DNA from: Actinomycetota bacterium
GTDB taxonomy: Bacteria; Actinomycetota; Humimicrobiia; Humimicrobiales; Humimicrobiaceae
Assembly (NCBI GenBank): GCA_023487035.1
Contig: JAMDEN010000097.1
Coordinates: 1 to 34,844 of the forward strand
Reading direction: 5' to 3'
DNA: 34,844 bases
Shown here: one piece after another, positions 16,487-23,935 of the stretch
Numbering within the stretch: position 1 is the first letter of the stretch
How the letters are laid out: each line of letters starts with the position of its first letter
Position numbers and translations under genes: made by a program
The notes under the pieces: model-generated
Told to the model about the DNA's origin: nothing
The model's database searches: none
What the model saw: only the letters and a program-made list of their open reading frames with translations

Positions 16487-16978
16487 ATGAATAAATCTAA
16501 AAAAGGGAAATCTAAATTATTATTTTTAACTTCTCCAATTTTTTTTGGATTTGTAGTTGGAAGTCTTGCCGTTTTAGCGCAACCGATTTTTAAAATTCAA
16601 CCACCTCAAGCATATGGAATTTGCATTGTTTGTCATGCCAGGGACTTACTTAATTGGTTAAGCATATTATTATTTAAATTCAAACTTGATTCAGCTGAAG
16701 CTACTATAACATTACCTTTACTTACAACTATAGGTATCTTTTTGGGATCTGTTTTATCATCTAAATTAAATAATGAATATAAATTTATAAAAACAGAAAA
16801 TTTAATAAAAATGTTTTTTTGGGGCTTGTTAGTATCAAATTTTGGATTAATTATCATGAGTTGTCCTACTAGACTGGTACTTAGATTTGCTTTTGGAGAT
16901 CCTTTTGCACTACTTTCAATAATTGGTCTTTTAGCAGGTATTTCAATTGGAGTAATTTTTTTAAAGAAAGGAGTTTAA
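16487..16978 (+). CDS. yedE: YedE/YeeE-family membrane protein, N-terminal half
   Basis: An inner-membrane protein of 163 residues with about four hydrophobic segments. It corresponds to the first half of the selenium-associated YedE protein (TIGR04112-type), a relative of TsuA thiosulfate transporters. Landmarks are GFVVGSLAVLAQP, AYGICIVCHARD (CxxC) and IMSCPTRLVLR. It is ended by a TAA (16976-16978) that is in frame with the next gene: three codons further on lies the ATG of the C-terminal half. A single-gene form would be about 318 residues, close to the usual 350. So either the gene is naturally split or one nonsense change interrupts it. It follows DUF3343 in a module that probably takes up or moves selenium or sulfur. 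No Shine-Dalgarno is clear. Confidence 0.8.
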   Translation: MNKSKKGKSKLLFLTSPIFFGFVVGSLAVLAQPIFKIQPPQAYGICIVCHARDLLNWLSILLFKFKLDSAEATITLPLLTTIGIFLGSVLSSKLNNEYKFIKTENLIKMFFWGLLVSNFGLIIMSCPTRLVLRFAFGDPFALLSIIGLLAGISIGVIFLKKGV

Positions 16979-16987
16979 ATAACATCG

Positions 16988-17446
16988 ATGTTATTAGTAA
17001 TTGGAAGTATTTTTATAGGTTTAATAATAGGATTTTTAGGTCAAAGATCAAGGATGTGCTTTATAGGTGGTTTTCGTGATTTTTTATTAGTAAAAGATAA
17101 AGAATTATTAAAAGGTACTATATCATTTTTTGTTTCAGCCTGGTTAACTATATATATTTTAAATTTTATAGGGTATTTATTCCCTGCATTAAAAGAGGTT
17201 ACAACTGTTAAATTAAGCAGTTATCCTTCAATTTTGAATGCATTTTTAAGTAAGTTTGGAGTAATTAGTATTATTGGTGGATTTGGGGTAGGATTATTTT
17301 CAACTCTTTCTGGAGGTTGCCCTTTAAGGCAGCATGTTTTAGCAGGTCAGGGAAGGATTGGATCAATAATATATTTAGCAGGTTTTTATATCGGAATTAT
17401 TATATATTATTTGTTTATAGCAAGATTCATAGGAAAATTATTTTAA
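16988..17446 (+). CDS. yedE: YedE/YeeE-family membrane protein, C-terminal half
   Basis: A 152-residue membrane protein with about four hydrophobic segments. It matches the second half of YedE: GFLGQRSRMCFIGGFRD (residues 14-30) and TLSGGCPLRQHVLAGQGR near 105-122. Both carry the conserved cysteines that mark the sulfur/selenium channel of this family. It starts ten bases after the TAA of the first half, in the same frame. AAAGGAG (16967-16973) lies 14 bases upstream inside the first half, a long but possible spacing for re-initiation. The two products would assemble into one transporter. Loss of function by a stop is the alternative. The next gene, the FGGY kinase, begins 114 bases on. Confidence 0.8.
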   Translation: MLLVIGSIFIGLIIGFLGQRSRMCFIGGFRDFLLVKDKELLKGTISFFVSAWLTIYILNFIGYLFPALKEVTTVKLSSYPSILNAFLSKFGVISIIGGFGVGLFSTLSGGCPLRQHVLAGQGRIGSIIYLAGFYIGIIIYYLFIARFIGKLF

Positions 17447-17560
17447 GTTACGTAAAATAACAATAAAAATGAATCCTGATTATTATTTAAATTGTAATAT
17501 TTTATTTTTATAAATAAATCTTTATTTTTAAAAATAGTATTAATTAATTTTATTTTCCGA

Positions 17561-19117
17561 ATGTATAGAAATGAGAAAAAAACTCTTATGGCAGTAGACA
17601 TGGGAGTTAGTTTTATAAAAGCAGGCATTTATGATTTAACTGGTCAATGTATTTGCTCATCTTTTGAAAGAGTACCAGGTGAATATCCTTCACCTGGAGT
17701 TTTTATTCAAAAAGCAGAGCAATATTTTAATCTTGTTTTAAAAGCAATAAAAGAAAGTATTTTGAAATTTACGCCAGGAATACCTGATATTCAAGCTATT
17801 TGTTTTTCTGCAGCAATGGGTGGTGCTTTAGGAATTGATGAAAATTGGAATATTACTGCTGATTGGTCAATAATATCTGATACAAGATTTAATTCATATG
17901 CATTAAAAATGCTAGATAAAAACAGTTTGGATTTACTAAAACTTTCAGGAACTAATTTCCCTGTATTTGCTGCTAAATTATTATGGTGGAAAAAAGAATT
18001 TAAACCAATTTATAAGAAAACAAAAAAATTTTTATTTCTAAATGGTTATATTGCAGGGAAAATGGGAAATATAAAAATCGATGATGTTTTTGTTGACAAA
18101 TCGCATTTACAATGGACCGCCCTTGCAGATTTAAAAAATGGTATTTGGAGCGAAGATTTATGCAGTGAATTTGATATAGATAAAAATCTTCTTCCTAATA
18201 TTGTTAATTCACATTATATTGTTGGTAAAATAAATAAAAATATTGCATCACAATGTGGGCTCAAAGACGGAATTCCAATTGTAGCTGGAGCTGGAGATAA
18301 ACCTGCTGGTACTGTTGGTGCTGGTCTTGCTTCCAATGGACTTTTAATTGATGAATCTGCTTCTTTTGCTTCTTTAAGTCTTTGTATAGATAGATATATT
18401 CCAGATATAGAAAATCGAACTTTGGAAAATTCAATCTCACCTGTTGAAGGATTTTTCCTTTCAAATATCTTTATTAATGGCTCAGGAATAACACACGATT
18501 GGTTTGTTCAGGCATTTTGTGATGATGAAAAAAGGATAGCAAAAATTAAAAATACTAATCCATTTGTAATTTTAGATGAAAGGGCTAAAAATATAAAGCC
18601 AGGTTCTGATAAATTGTTAGCTGTAGGGCATTTAGGGGGTAGAGGATGTCCATTTGATCCTGATATTAGAGGAATGTGGATAAATTATAGTTGGGTACAT
18701 CAAAAGGAACATTTTTGGAGATCTCTTCTTGAAAGTTTTGCTTATGAATTTGCAAATGCTATTAATATTATGAAAAAAAATTATAAGGATGTTAATTTAA
18801 ATGAAATAAGAGTAATAGGTGGAGCTTCAAAATCTGATGTATGGAATCAAATTAAAAGCGATGTTACAGGAATTCCTTATGTAAGGCTTGATAGAGATGA
18901 TCTTACCCTTCTTGGAGATGTATTAATAGCGGGTTATGGAATTGGTATATATGATAATCTAAAAGAAATATCCCAAAAATTTATAAATAAGACTGTAAAA
19001 TATACTCCAAATAATGTTAATCACAAATATTATAAAAAACTTACAAAACTTTATATAGAAGTATTTGATAGAATAAGAAAAATTTATAAAGATTTAAAAA
19101 ATATACCAAATTTTTAA
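17561..19117 (+). CDS. FGGY-family carbohydrate kinase
   Basis: A cytoplasmic ATP-dependent sugar kinase of 518 residues, typical for the xylulokinase/ribulokinase/gluconokinase family. The first ribonuclease-H-like domain opens with MAVDMGVSFIKAGIYD (D13 in the phosphate-binding turn). The catalytic Asp is D246 in GAGDKPAGTVGAG. The C-terminal domain has VIGGASKSDVWNQI and then a LGDVLIAGYGIGIYDN region. ATG 17561 is used; an in-frame ATG nine codons later is possible, and neither has a good Shine-Dalgarno. Upstream are the importer and AGE genes; downstream is the second UroD-family gene. Phosphorylation of a ketose made by the AGE enzyme is the likely role. The sugar cannot be named: there is no epimerase/aldolase partner in the window, and it is not clearly a rhamnulokinase partner for rhaA. 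Confidence 0.87.
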   Translation: MYRNEKKTLMAVDMGVSFIKAGIYDLTGQCICSSFERVPGEYPSPGVFIQKAEQYFNLVLKAIKESILKFTPGIPDIQAICFSAAMGGALGIDENWNITADWSIISDTRFNSYALKMLDKNSLDLLKLSGTNFPVFAAKLLWWKKEFKPIYKKTKKFLFLNGYIAGKMGNIKIDDVFVDKSHLQWTALADLKNGIWSEDLCSEFDIDKNLLPNIVNSHYIVGKINKNIASQCGLKDGIPIVAGAGDKPAGTVGAGLASNGLLIDESASFASLSLCIDRYIPDIENRTLENSISPVEGFFLSNIFINGSGITHDWFVQAFCDDEKRIAKIKNTNPFVILDERAKNIKPGSDKLLAVGHLGGRGCPFDPDIRGMWINYSWVHQKEHFWRSLLESFAYEFANAINIMKKNYKDVNLNEIRVIGGASKSDVWNQIKSDVTGIPYVRLDRDDLTLLGDVLIAGYGIGIYDNLKEISQKFINKTVKYTPNNVNHKYYKKLTKLYIEVFDRIRKIYKDLKNIPNF

Positions 19118-19184
19118 GTAGATTTAATTATCTTCAAAATTGATAATAATCAAAATTAACTTTAATTAGATTAAAGGAGTTGTA

Positions 19185-20210
19185 TTGAATTCAAAGGAAA
19201 GATTAATAAATGCAATTTTAAGAAAAGAAGTTGATAGGATACCTACATTTGAATGGTCTATTGATAAAAATGTAATAAATGGCATATTACCAGACGCTTC
19301 TGAGGAAGATTTTATATGTAAAATGAATATTGATGCTTTTGTAGTTGAAGTTGATTATAAAAAATATGAAATAGCTCCGGGTATTTTTAAAAATGAATGG
19401 GGTGTAATAGAAAGAACAACTTCCGAGACCCATACAATTTCTGCAGAAGGTTGTATTAAAAATTTTAATGATCTGAAAAAAATTAATCCACCGGATGTAA
19501 AAGCATCTTATAGATTTAATACTTTTGAAAAAATGATAAAAAAACATTCTGGTGAAAAAGCTATTATATTAAGACTTAATGACGTACTTTCTATTCCACG
19601 CAATCTTTTAGGTTATGAGAATCTTTTTATTAATATTGCTACTAACCCTGATTTTGTTAAAAATTTAGTAGATATATCAGCTGAATATAATATTGCTCTT
19701 GCTAAAGAAGCTGTTAAAAAGGGGGCTAAAATAGTATTTACAGGGGATGACTATGCTTATGATAAAGGATTATTAATTAGTCCCGAAGCATTTAATGAAA
19801 TATTTTATCCAGGATTTAAGAAAGTAGTAAAAAATTTTAAAGATTTAGGCCTTCTTGTCATAAAACATACAGACGGAAATATTTGGGATATTATAGATAA
19901 ACTTATAGAAGCCGGAATAGATTGTCTTGATCCGATAGATCCAACTAGTGGGATGGATATACTTTCAGTTAAAACAAAATATGGTGATAAAATATCAATC
20001 AAGGGTAATGTTAATTGTGCTTATACATTATCTTTAGGGACAATAGAAGAAACAATAGCAGAAACGAAAAAATGTATTAAAGATGGTACATATAAATATA
20101 AATATGGTTATATTTTGTCTTCATCTAATAGTATACACAGCTCAGTAAAACCTGAAAATTATAAAGCCATGCTTGATACACTTATGAAATATGGAAAATA
20201 TCCAATATAA
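19185..20210 (+). CDS. Uroporphyrinogen decarboxylase-family protein, copy 2
   Basis: A 341-residue TIM-barrel protein of the UroD superfamily, shorter than copy 1. It opens NSKERLINAILRKEVDRIP. The zinc motif is altered: H228 and D230 in KHTDGN replace His-x-Cys, while C278 (GNVNCAYTL) is kept. It may bind metal differently or not at all. LNDVLSIPRNL and GDDYAYDKG match the family. It starts with TTG, five bases after AAAGGAG (19174-19180), a strong site. It is the last gene of the plus-strand island. Two divergent UroD-family proteins bracketing one sugar importer suggest two steps or two subunits on the same unusual substrate. A decarboxylase role in haem synthesis is unlikely. Function is unknown. 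Confidence 0.8.
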   Translation: MNSKERLINAILRKEVDRIPTFEWSIDKNVINGILPDASEEDFICKMNIDAFVVEVDYKKYEIAPGIFKNEWGVIERTTSETHTISAEGCIKNFNDLKKINPPDVKASYRFNTFEKMIKKHSGEKAIILRLNDVLSIPRNLLGYENLFINIATNPDFVKNLVDISAEYNIALAKEAVKKGAKIVFTGDDYAYDKGLLISPEAFNEIFYPGFKKVVKNFKDLGLLVIKHTDGNIWDIIDKLIEAGIDCLDPIDPTSGMDILSVKTKYGDKISIKGNVNCAYTLSLGTIEETIAETKKCIKDGTYKYKYGYILSSSNSIHSSVKPENYKAMLDTLMKYGKYPI

Positions 20211-20245
20211 ATATTAGATAATAGTAAAGATAATAGTAAATATAA

Positions 20246-20375
20246 TTTTTTTGCCATTCCTTACTGGGTTATCTAAGCCCTGAAGAATTTGAAAATAAAT
20301 TTAATAATAAAATAAAAGCTCATCAGAAGGTTTTAACTTAGATAAGTTTGTGCCCAGCTTTTAGGGTTTATATCA
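20246..20375 (+). mobile_element. IS3/IS150-type transposase remnant with putative terminal repeat
   Basis: The plus-strand frame 20252-20341 reads CHSLLGYLSPEEFENKFNNK and ends at TAG. This is the classic C-terminus of an IS3-family OrfB transposase (H.LLGYLSPEEFE). Only about 30 codons survive; a TAA closes the frame at 20243-20245. After the stop, 20348-20375 (GTGCCCAGCTTTTAGGG and on to TATATCA) looks like a terminal inverted repeat ending in CA. The matching left end was not found in the window, so the element is truncated. It sits at the right boundary of the sugar island. Confidence 0.7.
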
Positions 20376-20445
20376 ATCATTTTATTATTTATTATATAGT
20401 CTATGACAATTTTTTAGATATTTTTTCTATAAATAAAAATAAATT

Positions 20446-21441
20446 TTAAATTTTTATATATCCATTTTGAATGTACCACTGAGCAGTTAAATGAATTCCT
20501 GTTACTAAATCTATTTTAGGATTGTACCCTAAAAGTTTTTTAGCTTTTTCTATGCTAAATGCTCTATTTTTTTTAAAAAAAGAAACTCTTCTTTTATAAA
20601 TTGGAGGCTGTTTTTTAATTTTTAAAAGTTTCCATATTTTTTCGACAATAACTGCCAGAGCTTCCATAGGTTTATAAGGAAGATGTATGCTTGGCGGTTT
20701 TACTTTGAATTCATTGGCAATAAGTGCTGAAAGTTTATTTAAAGTAACGTATTTTTCCCCACCGATAATAAATACTTCGCCGATTGCTTCTTGCTTCTCG
20801 CTGCAAAGTAAATAACCGTCTATGAGGTCATCAATATACACCATATGTAAAAACGCTTTTCCGTTTCCAAAGAAAATCCACTTTTTTTCTGCAATCATTT
20901 TAAACATCTTAAGCATCCTTAAATCACCTGGTCCGTAAATTGCAGCAGGTCTTACTATAGAAACTGGAAGTCCTTTTTCTCTTGCATATCTTAGCGCTTC
21001 CTTTTCTGCTTCACATTTTGAATTCTGGTAGACATCTCCAGGACTGTACGGCTCTTCCTCATTTGAAGGAGGATTTTTAACAGAACTTACAAGTCCTATT
21101 GTACTGGTATGAACTAATCTCTTTATGTTATATTCAAGACATGCATCAAAAATATATTTTGAACCATTATAATTTATATTCCAGTAATATGAATCATCTT
21201 TTCCAGCTTCTCTGTATGCAGCAGCTACATGAAATACTTTATCCATGCCTTTTACGGCATTAAAAACAGCTTCTTTATCAGTAATATCTGCAACTATAAC
21301 TTCCACTCCAATTTCTTTTAGCCATTCAGCTTTTTTTTCGTTTCTTACAATAACTCTTATTTCATTATTCTTATCTTCAAGCAGTCTTTTTACAAGATGG
21401 CTGCCTGTAAAGCCGGTTGCCCCGGTTACAAGTATTTTCAT
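20446..21441 (-). CDS. NAD-dependent epimerase/dehydratase (extended SDR)
   Basis: A cytoplasmic Rossmann enzyme of 331 residues, similar to NDP-sugar epimerases, dihydroflavonol-reductase-like proteins and the hopanoid-associated epimerases. Dinucleotide motif GATGFTGSH (7-15), ADITD (51-55) for the adenine ring, the HVAAAY stretch (71-76), catalytic STIG (113-116) and YQNSK with Y138 and K142. The motif IVRPAAIYGPGDLRM follows near 165. The ATG is served by AGGAG about ten bases upstream on the minus strand. It stands alone between the IS remnant and the MazEF-like module. It could act on a nucleotide sugar for the neighbouring glycan genes, or on a lipid. No substrate can be named. Confidence 0.88.
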   Translation of the reverse strand: MKILVTGATGFTGSHLVKRLLEDKNNEIRVIVRNEKKAEWLKEIGVEVIVADITDKEAVFNAVKGMDKVFHVAAAYREAGKDDSYYWNINYNGSKYIFDACLEYNIKRLVHTSTIGLVSSVKNPPSNEEEPYSPGDVYQNSKCEAEKEALRYAREKGLPVSIVRPAAIYGPGDLRMLKMFKMIAEKKWIFFGNGKAFLHMVYIDDLIDGYLLCSEKQEAIGEVFIIGGEKYVTLNKLSALIANEFKVKPPSIHLPYKPMEALAVIVEKIWKLLKIKKQPPIYKRRVSFFKKNRAFSIEKAKKLLGYNPKIDLVTGIHLTAQWYIQNGYIKI

Positions 21442-21704
21442 AAATTTAAATACTCCTATTTATGATTTTAATATAATTAATAAATCAAGTAATTTACTAA
21501 CATTTTATTTTAAAGAAAGATAAGCTACTTGAGATTAAAATTTAAGTAATAATTTCATTATTTATATAAAAAATTACTATTAGTACTATTTTGATTATAT
21601 ATCTTAAATTAAGTAAAATATTAGCAATCTGTTTTATAAAATAAAAAATTTCATTTATTTTAAATATTAAATATAATTATAATCTGTAATTAATTCATCT
21701 TAAC
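21442..21704. other. Intergenic region with a short hairpin at its right end
   Basis: About 260 bases of A/T without a gene; it lies upstream of the SDR gene and downstream of mazF, both on the minus strand. ATTCATCTTAA (21693-21703) and TTAAGATGAAT (21712-21722) form a perfect 11-bp stem with an eight-base loop, overlapping the mazF stop. This may end mazF transcription. No T-run is strong. The AGGAG at 21452-21456 region serves the SDR. Confidence 0.4.
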
Positions 21705-22058
21705 TCACAAATTAAGATGAATTCTTAAGGCATCATTAATCTTTTCCTGAATTTCAATATTTTCAATACTACCAATCGGGACTAATAATCTTTTTTTTGA
21801 AATTGTTCTTATCTGATGAGCTAAAATAATAGAGTCAAAGGAAAGTCCTGTTTCTTTGTAATTTTGTTTTGTTATCAGAACCTCATTTGGATAAACTTTT
21901 CTTCCAGACTTAAGTGAAGTAAAAGGTAAAATGGTTACTAAAGGCATTACATTGCTGTAATCATCATCGCTTATGATTAAAACCGGTCTTGTACCTTTCT
22001 GTTCAGATCCAATTACAGGATTTAAGTCAGCTGAAAATATTTTCCATTTAAGATTCAT
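21705..22058 (-). CDS. mazF: MazF/PemK-family mRNA interferase toxin
   Basis: A 117-residue ribosome-independent endoribonuclease toxin. Family features: a GSEQKGTRPVLIIS segment (residues 17-30) holding the catalytic Arg region, MPLVTILPFTS (38-48) and an ILAHQIRTISKKRL stretch (78-91). Length and order are those of an intact MazF. The gene lies 15 bases after its antitoxin gene and is read with it. AAAGGA is about twelve bases upstream of the ATG. A hairpin overlaps the stop. Unlike the ParE-type pair at 5187-5599, this module looks complete. Confidence 0.88.
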   Translation of the reverse strand: MNLKWKIFSADLNPVIGSEQKGTRPVLIISDDDYSNVMPLVTILPFTSLKSGRKVYPNEVLITKQNYKETGLSFDSIILAHQIRTISKKRLLVPIGSIENIEIQEKINDALRIHLNL

Positions 22059-22073
22059 GCTTAAATATTTCCT

Positions 22074-22313
22074 TTATTCAAAATCAGAATACTTGAAATC
22101 CTCTTCTATTTCATGAATATCAGATAAAAACATTGGATCTTTGCTTGCTTCAAGTATTTCTTTTTTAATCTTTTCTTTTTTTAAATTTTTTATTTTTTTT
22201 TTCTGGGCATTTTCAACAAAAGATGTCATGGATTTACAATAGCCATCTTTTACTATTTCTTTGATTTGATTTATTATCTCATCTTTAATAATAAATGTAG
22301 TTTTTATACCCAT
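22074..22313 (-). CDS. MazE-like antitoxin
   Basis: A 79-residue partner of the MazF-like toxin. The first half (MGIKTTFIIKDEIINQIKEI) looks like a ribbon-helix-helix DNA-binding start. The second half is a long charged helix (KKKIKNLKKEKIKKEI) with an acidic tail (EIEEDFKYSDFE), as expected for the toxin-binding segment. It is first in the two-gene operon and probably represses it. The ribbon-helix-helix type differs from the AbrB-type MazE of E. coli, so the gene symbol is left blank. The assignment depends mainly on its position. Confidence 0.7.
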   Translation of the reverse strand: MGIKTTFIIKDEIINQIKEIVKDGYCKSMTSFVENAQKKKIKNLKKEKIKKEILEASKDPMFLSDIHEIEEDFKYSDFE

Positions 22314-22561
22314 TATTAAAGCCCACCATTTTATTTATTTTACAAATATTATTTATTATTAGAAATTAAAACTTAATTTTATAAAATAATAGCAAAAATA
22401 TTTATTTTTAACAATATAATTATAAGTTATAATTTATGGTTAAAATTATGGTAAATATTATATAAAAATAGCAATAATTATTTCTTTAATTTTATCAATA
22501 AAAATTAATTGTTGCACAAATATTTTATTTTTCTAATTGTCATTTTATTATTAATTATCAA

Positions 22562-23881
22562 TTACTTAATAAAGGAATAATAAATCTTCATTGTTTTTAA
22601 AGCTGTTTGTTCCCATGAAAATTTATTTGCCATCTCCAGTGAAAATTTAATTAAGTTATTTTTTAAATTTTCATTTGTTAAAACAAGATTTATTTTTTTT
22701 GCCATCTCAACTTCATCAAAAGGATCCAGTAAAAATTCACTTTGGGGATAAATTTCAGGAATTGACGAAGTGTCAGTAGTAATTACGGGCAGTCCGCATG
22801 ACATTGCTTCAAGGACAGGAAGTCCAAAACCTTCAAAAATAGAAGGATAAACAAAAAGTGAAGCCTGATTGTATAGTGTAACTAATTCTTCATCACTTAC
22901 CTCTCCTGTAAAAATTATTTCTTCTTTAAAAGAACTTTTTTTATACTCCTCAAAAGTTTCTTCGCTTTTCCACCCGGTTTTTCCAGCTATAACAAGGCAG
23001 TAATTTCCAGATTCAGTAAAAGATTTTTTAAAAACATTAAATGCTTTAATTAAAGTCTTAAAATTTTTCCTTGGCTCAATTGTGCCGACACTAAAAATAT
23101 ATTTTTTTGGTATTTTAAACTTTTTTAAAGTGTCCTTTTTTAATTTTAATGTTTCAGGTGCCATAGCTTTAAATTTTTCATCAGCAGCAAGATAAACCAC
23201 ATTAATTTTTTGCGGACTTATTTTCATAAAATTTACAATATCCTGCTTTGTAGATTGTGAATCAGCTATGATTTTCTTTGCTCTTTGAGCATTTTTAAGT
23301 ACAACTGACTGGTATTTTTTTATGAACCATTCAAAATTAAATTCAGGGAATCTGTAAAAAGACAGATCATGAATGGTAAGTATTATATTTTTATTTAAGG
23401 TTGGTAAAATAAGATAATCCGGACAATGAAGGACATCAGCTTTAAAGCCTTTAAATTCAATTGGCGGGAAACTCCTCCTGTTCCAATTATCAAATTTTTC
23501 TTGAGTTAATTTAAAGAAATTTAATTTTATTTTTGCAGTGGGATATTTTTCCTTTAATTCTATAATATATTGAAGGTTTTCATCTGAAGTATACCAGCCT
23601 GTTAATATAAAAGAGTTGTTTTTAAATAATTTGTCTTTAAATATTTTTTCTGATGCCTTCTCATTATTATCTTTTTCATCATATTTTTTTTTGTTTTCAA
23701 CTTCATCGGCTTCATTTAATATGTCTTTTTGTAAATTGAATAATTTTTTTTCATTATTTTTTTGCTTATTAATTTTTTCATTAAGAGATAAAAGACCTTT
23801 TATTAGATTAATAATATATCTGCCTGAACCTACATTAACTCCAAAGTTTAAAATTGTTGAAACATCTATTCCGATTCTCAC
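22562..23881 (-). CDS. Glycosyltransferase family 4 with a charged insertion
   Basis: A retaining GT-B glycosyltransferase of 439 residues, probably using a nucleotide sugar at the cytoplasmic membrane. N-terminal loop GVNVGSGRYI (14-23). Acceptor-domain marks are HCPDYLILP and LTIHDLSFYR (168-177). The donor domain begins SVGTIEPRKNFKTLIKAF (264-281) and has the EX7E pair E350 and E358 in FEGFGLPVLEAM. Residues 35-88 are a lysine/glutamate/asparagine-rich insertion not typical of the fold; it is likely to loop out or be a coiled coil. It is the first of a glycosyltransferase cluster on the minus strand, with the GT4-GT2 fusion 54 bases upstream. The product is presumably a surface glycan. 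The sugar is unknown. Confidence 0.88.
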   Translation of the reverse strand: MRIGIDVSTILNFGVNVGSGRYIINLIKGLLSLNEKINKQKNNEKKLFNLQKDILNEADEVENKKKYDEKDNNEKASEKIFKDKLFKNNSFILTGWYTSDENLQYIIELKEKYPTAKIKLNFFKLTQEKFDNWNRRSFPPIEFKGFKADVLHCPDYLILPTLNKNIILTIHDLSFYRFPEFNFEWFIKKYQSVVLKNAQRAKKIIADSQSTKQDIVNFMKISPQKINVVYLAADEKFKAMAPETLKLKKDTLKKFKIPKKYIFSVGTIEPRKNFKTLIKAFNVFKKSFTESGNYCLVIAGKTGWKSEETFEEYKKSSFKEEIIFTGEVSDEELVTLYNQASLFVYPSIFEGFGLPVLEAMSCGLPVITTDTSSIPEIYPQSEFLLDPFDEVEMAKKINLVLTNENLKNNLIKFSLEMANKFSWEQTALKTMKIYYSFIK

Positions 23882-23935
23882 TATTTATCCTTGTTTTTAA
23901 AAGTTTATTTTAAAAAATTCTATTGAAGTTTTAGC

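Noticed and set aside
15038-17446. Possible selenocysteine TGA codons in or near the selenium/sulfur genes
   Set aside because: All frames close with plausible stops; no frame continues past a TGA with family similarity. The YedE interruption is TAA.
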